This document shows positions 7,268 to 17,788 of a stretch of 64,000 bases of DNA, one piece after another; position 1 is the first letter of the stretch; every line of letters begins with the position of its first letter. Both the position numbers and the translations under genes were made by a program. The notes under the pieces are model-generated. The model saw only the letters and a program-made list of their open reading frames with translations. It was not told where the DNA came from and ran no database searches. The DNA is from Pantoea wallisii (lineage in GTDB: Bacteria > Pseudomonadota > Gammaproteobacteria > Enterobacterales > Enterobacteriaceae): NCBI RefSeq assembly GCF_002095485.1, contig NZ_MLFS01000018.1, positions 1 to 64,000 on the forward strand, written 5' to 3'.

Positions 7268-9107
7268 TGTTATGAACTCCAGCGGGCATAAGGGTTTTTT
7301 CAATGATTTTTACAATCTCACTGCCCGCTCCCTGCCCTGGCATATGAAGTTCATCACGCAAAACTTGCAGTCGCTTATCACGCATGGGATCCTTGCCTGA
7401 AACAAGGTTATCTACGAAATTTTTAATTTCTGCGGCTTCATTCGCAACGTCATAAGAGTCATAAATAAATTCAGCACTACTATTAATACCGAGACAGTTT
7501 TTATGCGTCAGGAAAAGAATTGGCTTACGTGAAGGTAAATACTCCAGCAAAAACGATCCTGCATCTGCCATCAGTGCATCTGATTGTGAAAAGGCGTAGC
7601 GATAATCAGCAGAAAAATCCCACTCCACATGTGATTTGAGATGAGAGCATTCGCGCAGCATTTGCCAGTTATGAGCAGTTTCGCTGTGTGTTCCGCGCTC
7701 TTTACGAATATCCAGAAATTGTTTGAAAAGCGGATGTGGCCGAATAATCAAATTAACGTCGTCACGTTTGATGATATCGAGCATGGCCTGTGTGTATATA
7801 TTAAATGTAGACCACATCTTTTCATCATCAGGCATGACGAAATGCGGTGCCCATAATAGCGTTGGCTTGCCTTTATTGACTCTGGCATCGGCTTGAACGC
7901 CAAAGCGTGATGAATAATCATCAAGTTTTGGATGTCCGCTAACATAGACGTGTTGATTGCCATTTTCGCAATATTTAGCAAACTCATCTTTATGCCGCTG
8001 AGAGCGAACAAATACCCACCTGGCAACATTTTGGCAGGGAAGATTGTACTGATAAACACGGTTTCTCTCGCCATCACCCATATCTAACCCATAAGGAATA
8101 TAGGCGACAGAAATATTGCGTTGCTTAAGCGTCAAACTTTGCAGTGCATGGGGCCGTCCATCATCATAAGGATTTTGCAAAAAAACCACATGCGGTTTAC
8201 GCGCAGTAATCTCATACTCATTATACTCGGTATAGCGGATACCCTTATCATTCAAGAGATCACGCTGTGCAGTGTAATCCGGTGCTTTTACGCCCCGACT
8301 GAGATATGGCACCAGAATAATCTGGCAATCAAAATGAGGTTTGGCCTGCATAGCACGATATACCGACTCAAAGTTAGTCCAGCCGGGAGCCCACTGGAAA
8401 AAGATATCCACTTTTATCTTTTCTTTACACGGTTGATAGTCTGGCCAGACTATTTCTTCTAATTTTTTAGCGAAAAGAGCCCGGTAATCAACAATTTGGT
8501 TTTCAATATCACTTTTATCAGCGGCCTGATAGCCCGCATTGGGAAAGATACCCAACCAGCGGTCACGTCTTATCAAACTATTCCAGCGTACATCTAAAGC
8601 CCAGCATTGAGGAACGCCACCAGCCAGTAACCCCTGCAAGCTTTCTGCATAATTATCAATGAGGGTGGCGTAGTAATCACCGTTTACGATGTAAGCGCAA
8701 GCGCACCATGCATATTGCGGCTTAACAATAAAGTCCACACTTTTTAACGGTACGACGTTATCATAGTGGGCAGTGAGCAGCGCGACATGCCAGTTGATAT
8801 GTTGTAAAGAGGAGAGAAATAGATCAATTCTCTTTTTGGTCTGAATATCATCATGGAAAACCATATCGTCTTCCAGAATTAATACATTTTTCCAGCCGTT
8901 TTGCTGAGCCATTTGCAGCACGAGAATGTGTGATTTAATACAGCCGATATAGCCTGGCGTTTCTTCAATAGCCTCAAAACGGACAATCTTTTCACGTGGT
9001 ACGCCAATTGCTTTTAATTGACGAGCGATACGCACCCTGCGATCCTTGCGTTTATTCAGGTTGATATATACAACCTTATCTATTGTCTGCCAGTTTACTG
9101 CCATCAT
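7257..9107 (-). CDS. Two-domain transferase: GT25 glycosyltransferase plus CDP-glycerol glycerophosphotransferase-like domain
   Basis: 616 residues. Residues about 5-205 are a GT25 (LPS-type) glycosyltransferase: VVYINLNKRKDRR at the start and ILEDDMVFHDD as the metal-binding motif. Residues about 235-610 resemble TagB/TagF polyol-phosphate transferases, with VAYIPYGLDMG, VSGHPKLDDY, LLWAPHF, IIRPHP and a late SDALMADAGSFLLEYLPS block. The first domain would add a sugar and the second a CDP-linked phospho-group. The start is uncertain: ATGs at 9107 and 9104 both follow GGTGAG/GGAG, and a TTG at 9155 is possible. First gene of the operon; base composition is clearly A+T richer than the flanks. 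Confidence 0.8.
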   Translation of the reverse strand: MMAVNWQTIDKVVYINLNKRKDRRVRIARQLKAIGVPREKIVRFEAIEETPGYIGCIKSHILVLQMAQQNGWKNVLILEDDMVFHDDIQTKKRIDLFLSSLQHINWHVALLTAHYDNVVPLKSVDFIVKPQYAWCACAYIVNGDYYATLIDNYAESLQGLLAGGVPQCWALDVRWNSLIRRDRWLGIFPNAGYQAADKSDIENQIVDYRALFAKKLEEIVWPDYQPCKEKIKVDIFFQWAPGWTNFESVYRAMQAKPHFDCQIILVPYLSRGVKAPDYTAQRDLLNDKGIRYTEYNEYEITARKPHVVFLQNPYDDGRPHALQSLTLKQRNISVAYIPYGLDMGDGERNRVYQYNLPCQNVARWVFVRSQRHKDEFAKYCENGNQHVYVSGHPKLDDYSSRFGVQADARVNKGKPTLLWAPHFVMPDDEKMWSTFNIYTQAMLDIIKRDDVNLIIRPHPLFKQFLDIRKERGTHSETAHNWQMLRECSHLKSHVEWDFSADYRYAFSQSDALMADAGSFLLEYLPSRKPILFLTHKNCLGINSSAEFIYDSYDVANEAAEIKNFVDNLVSGKDPMRDKRLQVLRDELHMPGQGAGSEIVKIIEKTLMPAGVHNNVF

Positions 9108-9309
9108 CTCCACACTCACCGCACTAAGAAAACTCTCATTTTCAGGACGACGCAATAAAGACGATTCTTAAGGAAAATAAAAAAATTTTTTAGGTTTACT
9201 GGCGAAGGATCAGCAGGGTGGCGATCCGGTCCCGGCACCTTGTTCGGGCTGCGGCAGCCTTACAGCATCGACTGCCGCAGCGTATCCAGCCCACCTGTAG
9301 ACTTTCGCT

Positions 9310-9358
9310 GCCCGGTGGATAAGGCAAGATGCATCCCGTGCACCTTATCCCACCGGGC
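9310..9358. repeat. REP-like palindrome overlapping the fucP stop
   Basis: Left arm GCCCGGTGGATAAGG (9310-9324) pairs with CCTTATCCCACCGGGC (9343-9358), with one unpaired C and an 18-base loop. There is no T tract, so it looks like an enterobacterial REP element rather than a simple terminator. The final four sense codons and stop of fucP lie in its right arm. The remaining 9108-9309 stretch is an A+T-rich leader of the operon at lower coordinates, without a convincing promoter. Confidence 0.55.
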
Positions 9359-10598
9359 CGCCAGAACGCCGGTTATGCAGATTTACGCTGCTCAGCGCGT
9401 ATACCAGCACCACGCCAAAGCATACCAGCGGCAGACCGTAGGCCACGGCAGTGCTGATGTTGTCCGAAATCAGCCCCATGAAGTAGGGCATAATGGCGCC
9501 GCCCACGATCGCCATGATCATAAAAGAGCTGGCCTGTTTCGTGGCATGACCGAGGTTTTTTACCCCCATCGCGAAGATGGTGGGAAACATGGTCGACATA
9601 AAGAAGAAGATGGCGATCAGTGCGATAACCGAGACATCGCCTGCACCCAGCATCACTATCGCGCATAACACGATATTGATCAGCGCATAGAGCGCCAGCA
9701 TGACCGCCGGCTTAACTCTGCCCATCAGCCAGGTGGAAAAGAAGCGGCCGATCATAAAGCTCACCATCCCGATCGAGAGCATATAAGCCGCACTTTGGTT
9801 GGTGACACCCTGCCAGTGTTCAGTGGCGTAATTGATAAAGAACGCCCCCACGCCCACCTGCGCGGCCACATAAAAGAACTGCGCAATTACGCCGCCGACA
9901 AAGTGCTTCTGCTGCCATAAAGTTGCGCCACGCTGCTGCACATGCTCACTGGCGGCTTCGCGAATATCCGGTAAAGGGGTACGTTTAAATAAAAGCGCAA
10001 TCGCGATCACCACAAACGCAATAACCACGTAGGTCATTTTCACGCTATTTTGCGCGGCATCACTGCTGGCGTGGGTAAAAAACAGCGTGCCGCCAATCAT
10101 CGGTCCGACAAATTGCCCCAGGCCATTAAAGGATTGCGCCAGATTCAGCCGCCGCTCAGCGCCGTGCACATCACCCAGTATCGTGGCATAAGGGTTTGCC
10201 GCGGTCTCCAGGCAGCCGAGCCCGCATGCCAGAACAAACAGGGCAAACAGAAAGGCCGGGAAGTTATTCATCATGGCCGCCGGCACAAAGAGCAGTGCGC
10301 CAATCGCGTATAGCGATAAGCCCGCCAGGATGCCGGCTTTATAACCGTGACGACTCATAAAGTAACCGGCCGGCAGCGCAACGATAAAATAGGCGCCAAA
10401 ATAGGCCGCCTGTAACAGACCCGATTGCGCTTTGGTGACGTTTAATGTCTCCTGGAAATGTTTATTTAATACATCCAGCAGGCCGTATGAGACGCCCCAC
10501 ATAAAAAATAGCGTGGTAATCAGCATGAACGCCCAGCGCAGGCTGATCGTTCCCCCGACGCCCATATTCTCTGGCGTCTCAACGCGTTGTGTTGACAT
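9345..10598 (-). CDS. fucP: FucP-type MFS L-fucose:proton symporter
   Basis: 417 residues with about twelve hydrophobic segments. It opens with LRWAFMLITTLFFMWGVSYGL and has QSGLLQAAYFGAYFIVALPAGY (split here: QSGLLQAAYFGAYF, then IVALPAGY) and CLETAANPYATILG, blocks characteristic of the FucP branch of the major facilitator family. It is the last gene of the fucose operon, so it imports L-fucose (or a close 6-deoxy sugar) for the oxidative enzymes upstream. FucP relatives can carry other sugars; context makes fucose most likely. Confidence 0.88.
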   Translation of the reverse strand: MSTQRVETPENMGVGGTISLRWAFMLITTLFFMWGVSYGLLDVLNKHFQETLNVTKAQSGLLQAAYFGAYFIVALPAGYFMSRHGYKAGILAGLSLYAIGALLFVPAAMMNNFPAFLFALFVLACGLGCLETAANPYATILGDVHGAERRLNLAQSFNGLGQFVGPMIGGTLFFTHASSDAAQNSVKMTYVVIAFVVIAIALLFKRTPLPDIREAASEHVQQRGATLWQQKHFVGGVIAQFFYVAAQVGVGAFFINYATEHWQGVTNQSAAYMLSIGMVSFMIGRFFSTWLMGRVKPAVMLALYALINIVLCAIVMLGAGDVSVIALIAIFFFMSTMFPTIFAMGVKNLGHATKQASSFMIMAIVGGAIMPYFMGLISDNISTAVAYGLPLVCFGVVLVYALSSVNLHNRRSGGPVG

Positions 10599-10634
10599 GG
10601 TTATATCCTCGTGGGCTACAGTCGGTCAGTGTGG

Positions 10635-10984
10635 TTATTGGTCCTGCAAAGAGAATATTTGCTCCATCGCCACCCATTTTTCGCCTGCGGGTGTCCAGGG
10701 CGTGGGCTGCTGAAACTGCCACATCAGCGCTTCCCAGCGCTGAATATGCGGATTCTGCGCAGAGGCCTGTGCAAAATCCTGCGGGTTAAACGCGTCATTC
10801 ACCTCCATCACCATAAAGAGTCGGGTGCCGAGCCGGTAGATCTCCATCCTGACAATACCTTGCTGGCGCAGATGCTCCGCCACTTCCGGCCAGATGCGCT
10901 GATGCAGACGCTGGTATTCGGCAATTTTTTCGGGCGCATCGATCAGGTCCAGCGCCAGATAGTGGAACTGCGTGGCACCGCTCA

Positions 10985-10985
<1 letters not shown>
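10635..10985 (-). CDS. L-fucose/L-rhamnose mutarotase family protein
   Basis: 116 residues of the RhaM-like dimeric alpha-beta barrel family. Readable family blocks are DLIDAPEKIAEYQRLH near residue 14, IWPEV, then MEIYRLGTRLFMVMEV and a late PTPWTPAGEKWVAMEQIFSL segment. Such enzymes interconvert the alpha and beta anomers of 6-deoxy sugars. The ATG at 10985 overlaps the preceding dehydrogenase stop by one base (TGATG); a GTG one codon earlier is possible. Within this operon it should supply the anomer used by the L-fucose dehydrogenase. Confidence 0.85.
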
Positions 10986-12590
<1,605 letters not shown>

Positions 12591-12591
12591 C

Positions 12592-13878
12592 TTAAGCTCC
12601 CTGCGCGCGGTAGCGGTATCTCTCCCGGGAGGCCGGGTGCATTTCGATTGAGAAGCCGGGCGCCGTCGGTGGCATATAGGCGGCGCCGCGAATGTCGCAC
12701 GGATGCAGGAAGTGCTCGTGCAGATGATCGACATACTCGATGACCCGGCCTTCGTGGCTGCCCGCGATACAGATAAAATCGATCATTGAGAGGTGCTGTA
12801 CGTACTCGCACAGCCCTACGCCGCCCGCATGCGGGCACACCGGCAGCTGATATTTTGCCGCCATCAGCATCACCGCCAGTACCTCATTGACGCCACCCAG
12901 ACGGCAGGCATCAATCTGCACGACATCAATCGCTTCCCGCATGATTAACTGCTTGAAGATTATCCGGTTCTGGCACATTTCACCGGTCGCTACCTTCACC
13001 GGTGCCACGCCGAGGCGGATGGTGCGGTGGCCTTCGATATCATCGGGACTGGTCGGCTCCTCAATAAACCACGGCTTCGCGAAGGCCAGTTTCTGCACCC
13101 AGTTCACCGCATCCTTCACTTCCCACACCTGGTTGGCGTCTATCATCAGGTGGCGATCCGGCCCCAGCACCTCACGCGCAATGCGCACGCGGCGAATATC
13201 ATCTTCAAGGTCACGCCCGACCTTTAGCTTGATGTGGGAGAAACCGGCATCCACGGCCTGCTGACACAGGCGGCGCAGTTTGTCGTCGTCGTAGCCCAGC
13301 CAGCCGGCCGAGGTGGTGTAACAGGGATAACCGTGCTGCTCGAGCTGACGGATACGCGCGGCTTTGCCCGCCTGCTGCGCCGTCAGCAACGCCAGCGCCT
13401 CCTCCGGTGTGATGCAGTCGGTGAGGTAGCGGAAATCGATGCAGCGCACCAGCGCCTGCGGCGACATATCGGCCACCAGCCGCCACAGCGGCTTCTCTTC
13501 CGATTTTGCCCATAGATCCCACACGGCATTGACGACCGCGCCGGTCGCCAGGTGAATCGCCCCTTTATCAGGACCAATCCAGCGCAGCTGGCTGTCGCTG
13601 GTTATATCGCGCCAGAACTGCCCCATATCGGCGGTGATGCTCTCCAGCTGACGCCCGACAATCAGATGCTCCAGCGCGCGGATCGCCGCACAGCAGATCT
13701 CATTGCCGCGCCCGATGGTAAACGTCAGGCCGTGACCGCTGATCGCTGCATTATCGGTTTCGATAATGACATAGGCGGCGGAGTAGTCCGGGTCCGGGTT
13801 CATCGCGTCCGAACCATCAAGGTGTTCGGATGTGGGAAAGCGAATATCTTCCACGCGCAGTGCCGTGAGTCTGGTCAT
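12592..13878 (-). CDS. L-fuconate dehydratase
   Basis: 428 residues, enolase superfamily. The catalytic layout of the fuconate dehydratase group is visible: the KLKVG lysine pair near residue 217, metal ligands in MIDANQ, FIEEPTSPDD and ATGEMCQNR, and the general-base histidine in CPHAGGVGLCEYVQH. The N-terminal lid contains RFPTSEHLDGSDAMNPDPDY, a segment strongly conserved in this enzyme. The reaction removes water from L-fuconate to give 2-keto-3-deoxy-L-fuconate. Its ATG overlaps the FAH-family stop by four bases and its TAA is one base from the lactonase start, so translation is coupled. Confidence 0.95.
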   Translation of the reverse strand: MTRLTALRVEDIRFPTSEHLDGSDAMNPDPDYSAAYVIIETDNAAISGHGLTFTIGRGNEICCAAIRALEHLIVGRQLESITADMGQFWRDITSDSQLRWIGPDKGAIHLATGAVVNAVWDLWAKSEEKPLWRLVADMSPQALVRCIDFRYLTDCITPEEALALLTAQQAGKAARIRQLEQHGYPCYTTSAGWLGYDDDKLRRLCQQAVDAGFSHIKLKVGRDLEDDIRRVRIAREVLGPDRHLMIDANQVWEVKDAVNWVQKLAFAKPWFIEEPTSPDDIEGHRTIRLGVAPVKVATGEMCQNRIIFKQLIMREAIDVVQIDACRLGGVNEVLAVMLMAAKYQLPVCPHAGGVGLCEYVQHLSMIDFICIAGSHEGRVIEYVDHLHEHFLHPCDIRGAAYMPPTAPGFSIEMHPASRERYRYRAQGA

Positions 13879-14723
13879 GCTTCGCTGCCCTCAGTGATTT
13901 GGCGCTGTTCGCCCAGCCCGGCAATGCCCAGGCGGATAACCTGTCCCGGCCGCAGATAGACCGGCGGTTTCTGCCCCATGCCGACGCCCGGCGGCGTGCC
14001 GGTAGAGATGACATCGCCTGGCTGCAGGCTCATAAACCGGCTGAGATAGCTGATGATGTGGGCAACGCTAAAGATCATGGTGCGGGTGTTACCGTTCTGG
14101 TAGCGCTTGCCGTCTACCTCCAGCCACAGATCCAGCTGCTGCGGATCGGCTATTTCATCGGCGGTCACCAGCCACGGGCCGATTGGCCCAAAGGTGTCGC
14201 AGCCTTTGCCCTTATCCCAGGTGCCGCCGCGCTCAATCTGGTATTCGCGTTCGGAGACATCATTCACCACGCAGTAACCCGCCACGTGTGAAAGCGCATC
14301 CTCTTCACGGATGTAGCTGCCACCTTTGCCGATCACCACGCCCAGCTCCACTTCCCAATCGGTTTTCACTGAGCCGCGCGGAATGCGCACCGCATCGTTC
14401 GGCCCCACCACCGCGCTGGTCCATTTGCTGAAGACCACCGGTTCTGACGGGATCTCCGCGCCGGTTTCGGCGGCGTGATCGGCGTAATTAAGACCAATGC
14501 AGATAAATTTGCCGATGCGCCCGACGCAGGCACCGATGCGCGGCTGGCCGCTGATAACCGGCAGTTCGTTGAGTGACAGCTGGCGCAGCTTATCCAGCGT
14601 TGAGGGCAGCAGCGTATCGCCGGCAATGTCATCGATATAGTGCGACAGATCGCGCAGCTCACCCTGTTGATCGACGATGGCCGGGCGCTCTTGCCCTGGC
14701 TCGCCCACACGTACTAATTTCAT
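13875..14723 (-). CDS. 2,4-diketo-3-deoxy-L-fuconate hydrolase (FAH family)
   Basis: 282 residues. The fumarylacetoacetate-hydrolase fold is recognised from FICIGLNYADHAAE near residue 73, the metal-binding VELGVVIGKGG, YCVVNDVSEREYQ and ISTGTPPGVGMG near residue 240. In the oxidative fucose pathway this family cleaves 2,4-diketo-3-deoxy-L-fuconate to pyruvate and lactate; the neighbouring SDR makes that substrate. It lies 14 bases after the SDR gene and overlaps the dehydratase gene. Confidence 0.9.
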   Translation of the reverse strand: MKLVRVGEPGQERPAIVDQQGELRDLSHYIDDIAGDTLLPSTLDKLRQLSLNELPVISGQPRIGACVGRIGKFICIGLNYADHAAETGAEIPSEPVVFSKWTSAVVGPNDAVRIPRGSVKTDWEVELGVVIGKGGSYIREEDALSHVAGYCVVNDVSEREYQIERGGTWDKGKGCDTFGPIGPWLVTADEIADPQQLDLWLEVDGKRYQNGNTRTMIFSVAHIISYLSRFMSLQPGDVISTGTPPGVGMGQKPPVYLRPGQVIRLGIAGLGEQRQITEGSEA

Positions 14724-14737
14724 CCTTCACTCCTGTA

Positions 14738-15493
<756 letters not shown>

Positions 15494-15504
15494 TCAAAGA
15501 TCTA

Positions 15505-15519
15505 ATGGTCAGGCCAATA
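15505..15519. promoter_or_regulatory. Candidate FadR-type operator in the fuc divergent region
   Basis: AATGGTCAGGCCAAT is an imperfect palindrome of the TGGT-N3-ACCA type bound by FadR-subfamily GntR regulators. It lies 26 bases from the first fucose gene and 155 bases upstream of the GntR gene, so it could control the operon. The match was found by eye only. Confidence 0.5.
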
Positions 15520-15673
15520 AGAGTGTGTTTTAACTCTGCGAGATGGCAAAATAACGCTGGCTACTTTGTCGCTGACGCATTACGTTTTATTGACAAATAC
15601 GTAACATTGACAAGCGTTCTGACGTTTTTTTGTGCATCTGGTCACTTAATTTATTCGAACAGGTAGCTGTGCC

Positions 15674-16426
15674 ATGCCGATAAAGAAGATGGAAAACCCC
15701 AGGCTTTACAGACAGATAGCTGACCAGCTCATCAAGCTTATCGACAACAATGAATTTCCTCCCGGTAGCCGTCTGCCAGCGGAGCGCGAACTGGCTGAAC
15801 AGCTTCAGGTGAGTCGCGCTTCGGTACGCGAAGCATTAATCGCGCTGGAGGTGATTGGCTTAGTGGATGTGAAGGTGGGCAATGGGGTGATTGTGAAAGC
15901 GCGCCCGAGCAATCCGGAACCGGTAATGACCCAGGCTGGCCGCAATCAGTGGGTGGAAACGGACGATGAGTTAGGCATCAAACTGGACTTCTCCACTGAG
16001 CTGCCGCCCTTTTCATTGCTGCAGGCGCGTCGCCTGATTGAGCCGGAAGCCGCCGCACTCGCTGCCGTCCATGCCAGCGAAGAGGAGCTGGCGCTGATCC
16101 GCGCCGCCTACCAGCAGAACTGCGAGGATAACCGCGTGCAGTCGCGTACCCATCCTGGCGACCGTTTATTCCATATCCGCATCGCACAGGCGAGCGGTAA
16201 TCCGGCCTATGGCTTTATCATCGGCCACCTGCTCGGCCATCGCTACGGCAGTATGTTCCGCATGTTGCAGGCGCACTATACGCCGAGCGATATGCCGGGC
16301 ATTTCAGAGACCGAGCACCTCGCGATTCTCTCCGCGCTGGAGAAGCGCGATGCCAGAGCGGCCAGGGCGGCGATGAAGAAACATATCGATCGGGTGATTG
16401 CGACGTTTGAAGGGGTTTGTGAGTGA
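15674..16426 (+). CDS. GntR/FadR-family regulator of the fucose operon
   Basis: 250 residues. An N-terminal winged helix-turn-helix (about 10-75) contains FPPGSRLPAERELAEQL and VSRASVREALIALE, the GntR signature. The C-terminal FCD domain (about 105-240) has ARRLIEPEAAALAA, then DRLFHIRIAQASGN and a late EHLAILSALEKRD, which supply the conserved Asp/His metal or effector site. It is divergent from the fucose operon, so local control by a pathway sugar acid is likely. It is the last gene before a stretch of mobile-element debris. Confidence 0.9.
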   Translation: MPIKKMENPRLYRQIADQLIKLIDNNEFPPGSRLPAERELAEQLQVSRASVREALIALEVIGLVDVKVGNGVIVKARPSNPEPVMTQAGRNQWVETDDELGIKLDFSTELPPFSLLQARRLIEPEAAALAAVHASEEELALIRAAYQQNCEDNRVQSRTHPGDRLFHIRIAQASGNPAYGFIIGHLLGHRYGSMFRMLQAHYTPSDMPGISETEHLAILSALEKRDARAARAAMKKHIDRVIATFEGVCE

Positions 16427-16454
16427 TGTGAACTAAAGCGGGCAGTGTGAAGTA

Positions 16455-16695
16455 AGCCGTGGTTTATTAGTACGCTTCTCTCATCGCTAATCCGCTTAAG
16501 TTCTTTCTGGTGTTGCCGAAGCTCAGACAGCGTTTAATGTCTGATGAACCAGGAGATTTCTTTTGCCTGGCAATAGATGGAGTTCGTAATGATATCAGAA
16601 CGGGTGGCGAGGCGGGCAATGGAATAGGCACAATCAAAAACTTATTCAATCGCTTCAATTTTAAAATTTTCGGAATAACGTTTACCGTTTATGGC
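16455..16695 (-). pseudogene. IS3-family transposase OrfA remnant
   Basis: The reverse strand gives KRYSENFKIEAIE, a stop, then FDCAYSIARLATRSDI, another stop, and LSELRQHQKELKRISDER. These are the helix-turn-helix start and the leucine-zipper-like end of an IS3-type OrfA, with at least two in-frame stops. No OrfB, no terminal inverted repeats and no target duplication are seen, so this is a decayed fragment. It fills most of the gene-free stretch 16427-16796. Confidence 0.7.
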
Positions 16696-16796
16696 ACCTC
16701 TCTTTTTGAAGCTGTATTCAATACTGGGTGCAGGTCAGATCAGCTGTAGAGTGGAGGCATGGCCTTATAGAGTCGCCCACGGCGGGGGAACTTGAA

Positions 16797-16997
16797 ATGA
16801 ATAAAATGATAGCCACGACTTTACTGTGCTTAGTATCTGCGAAGGCGACAGCCGTGCAGGTGACGCTTACTGATGTTGAGCGTGTGGAGAATGGGAGATC
16901 TGCCCTATGCGTTTACACAGGGCATGACATAACCTGAACTATTGAGGTTCCAGCAAGCCAGAATTGCAAGGCGGCTATGACCTTTGATACTGATTAG
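16797..16997 (+). pseudogene. Small secreted-protein gene broken by an in-frame stop
   Basis: An ATG at 16797 starts a signal-peptide-like MNKMIATTLLCLVSAKATA and a short mature part (VQVTLTDVERVENG, CVYTGHDIT). A TGA at 16935-16937 interrupts the frame, which then continues in phase (TIEVPASQNCKAAMTFDTD) to TAG at 16995. The pattern of paired cysteines before and after the stop suggests one ancestral protein of about 65 residues that has lost its end. Function unknown; readthrough cannot be excluded. A purine-rich GGCGGGGGAA lies upstream. Confidence 0.5.
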
Positions 16998-17388
16998 AAA
17001 ATTTTTAAGGCTTTTTTAGTACTATGATCAGCCATAAACTGTTAAATAATTCTCTTTTAATAATATTTACTGAGCAATAAATACGCGCTCGATCATCAAT
17101 TCAAAAAAAACCTCTTCTTCATTGACACTAGGTGTAAGCCTTGCGGCTTCTGGTGTTGCAATTTCGTACTCTCTCCAATATGTGATTTACGTGAAAATCA
17201 ACTCTTGTGAAGTAGAGATTGCTGATTAGAATACTCACTAACATAGTCTGAGAAGTGCATGTAGCCTAGCCTACGCCCTGTTATTGACAGCTTTTGCACT
17301 CAGGACTCACACCCTACTTAATAACATGTGAATAAAATTTTTTTAGCTATTTTGCATGTTCATAGACAAGAGCAGGAGTTGTGAGACA

Positions 17389-17427
17389 ATGAAATTAAAA
17401 GATTTACGCAAAGACTATCTGAAATGA
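17389..17427 (+). other. 12-codon open frame with ribosome binding site (possible leader peptide)
   Basis: ATG at 17389 follows AGCAGGAG and encodes MKLKDLRKDYLK before a TGA. It lies in the presumed leader of the 42-residue peptide gene at 17618. It may be a translated leader, or chance. Apart from this and the hairpin described next, I see no gene in 16998-17617, which is A+T rich. Confidence 0.3.
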
Positions 17428-17454
17428 GGTTTAAAACTTTATGAGGTATCTATG

Positions 17455-17562
17455 AAAAGAAAAGCTGGAAAGCACGGCCATGCTTCCAGCTTAACCCGCA
17501 CCAGAAGGTGCTATCAGTACAAGCGTTGTCCGTTGCCGAACTGCCTTACTGACGATCACGTC
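17455..17562 (-). ncRNA. Candidate antisense RNA with its own promoter and terminator
   Basis: On the reverse strand TTTACA (17593-17598) and TACAAT (17569-17574) are spaced by 18 bases, a good sigma-70 promoter, giving a start near 17562. About 70 bases later comes a strong hairpin, arms 17462-17474 and 17481-17492 with one bulged base and a CGGCCA loop (plus-strand reading), followed on the reverse strand by TTTTCTTTT. The RNA would be about 105 bases and wholly complementary to the leader of the plus-strand peptide gene at 17618. Family not recognised; promoter and terminator were read by eye. Confidence 0.5.
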
Positions 17563-17617
17563 AAGGTCATTGTAATGGCAGCTTCGGTTCACTGTAAAGT
17601 CGCAAAAAGGAAAACCT

Positions 17618-17746
17618 ATGCGATCAAAATCAGTTATCTATGACCGAAACGGCAAGCCTAAGCCCTACCTGATTCCTCTTATTTGGGTTTGCAGGGTAGC
17701 GTTAAGTAGCTTGTTCAAGTGGATGTTTGACCGCTACTTGCACTAA
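17618..17746 (+). CDS. 42-residue peptide with a hydrophobic core, possible type I toxin
   Basis: ATG at 17618 with AAGGA seven bases upstream encodes MRSKSVIYDRNGKPKPYLIP, then a hydrophobic stretch LIWVCRVALSSLFKWMF and a short charged end. The gene is followed directly by a strong terminator. Size, hydrophobic segment, long leader and an antisense RNA over that leader resemble type I toxin-antitoxin loci (tisB/istR, hok/sok). I do not recognise the sequence as a known toxin family. Alternatives are a leader peptide or a phage-derived small membrane protein. Confidence 0.5.
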   Translation: MRSKSVIYDRNGKPKPYLIPLIWVCRVALSSLFKWMFDRYLH

Positions 17747-17752
17747 CAATGT

Positions 17753-17774
17753 GGGGGCTTATAGCCCCCCTTTT
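17753..17774 (+). terminator. Rho-independent terminator after the small peptide gene
   Basis: GGGGGCT (17753-17759) pairs with AGCCCCC (17763-17769) around a TAT loop, followed by C and four T. It starts seven bases after the stop of the 42-residue peptide gene and precedes the next ribosome binding site. Confidence 0.85.
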
Positions 17775-17788
17775 CTGGAGAAAAGTAA

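Noticed and set aside
2749..9107. Phosphonate biosynthesis cluster
   Set aside because: The nucleotidyltransferases resemble those of phosphonate pathways, but no PEP mutase or phosphonopyruvate decarboxylase is present.
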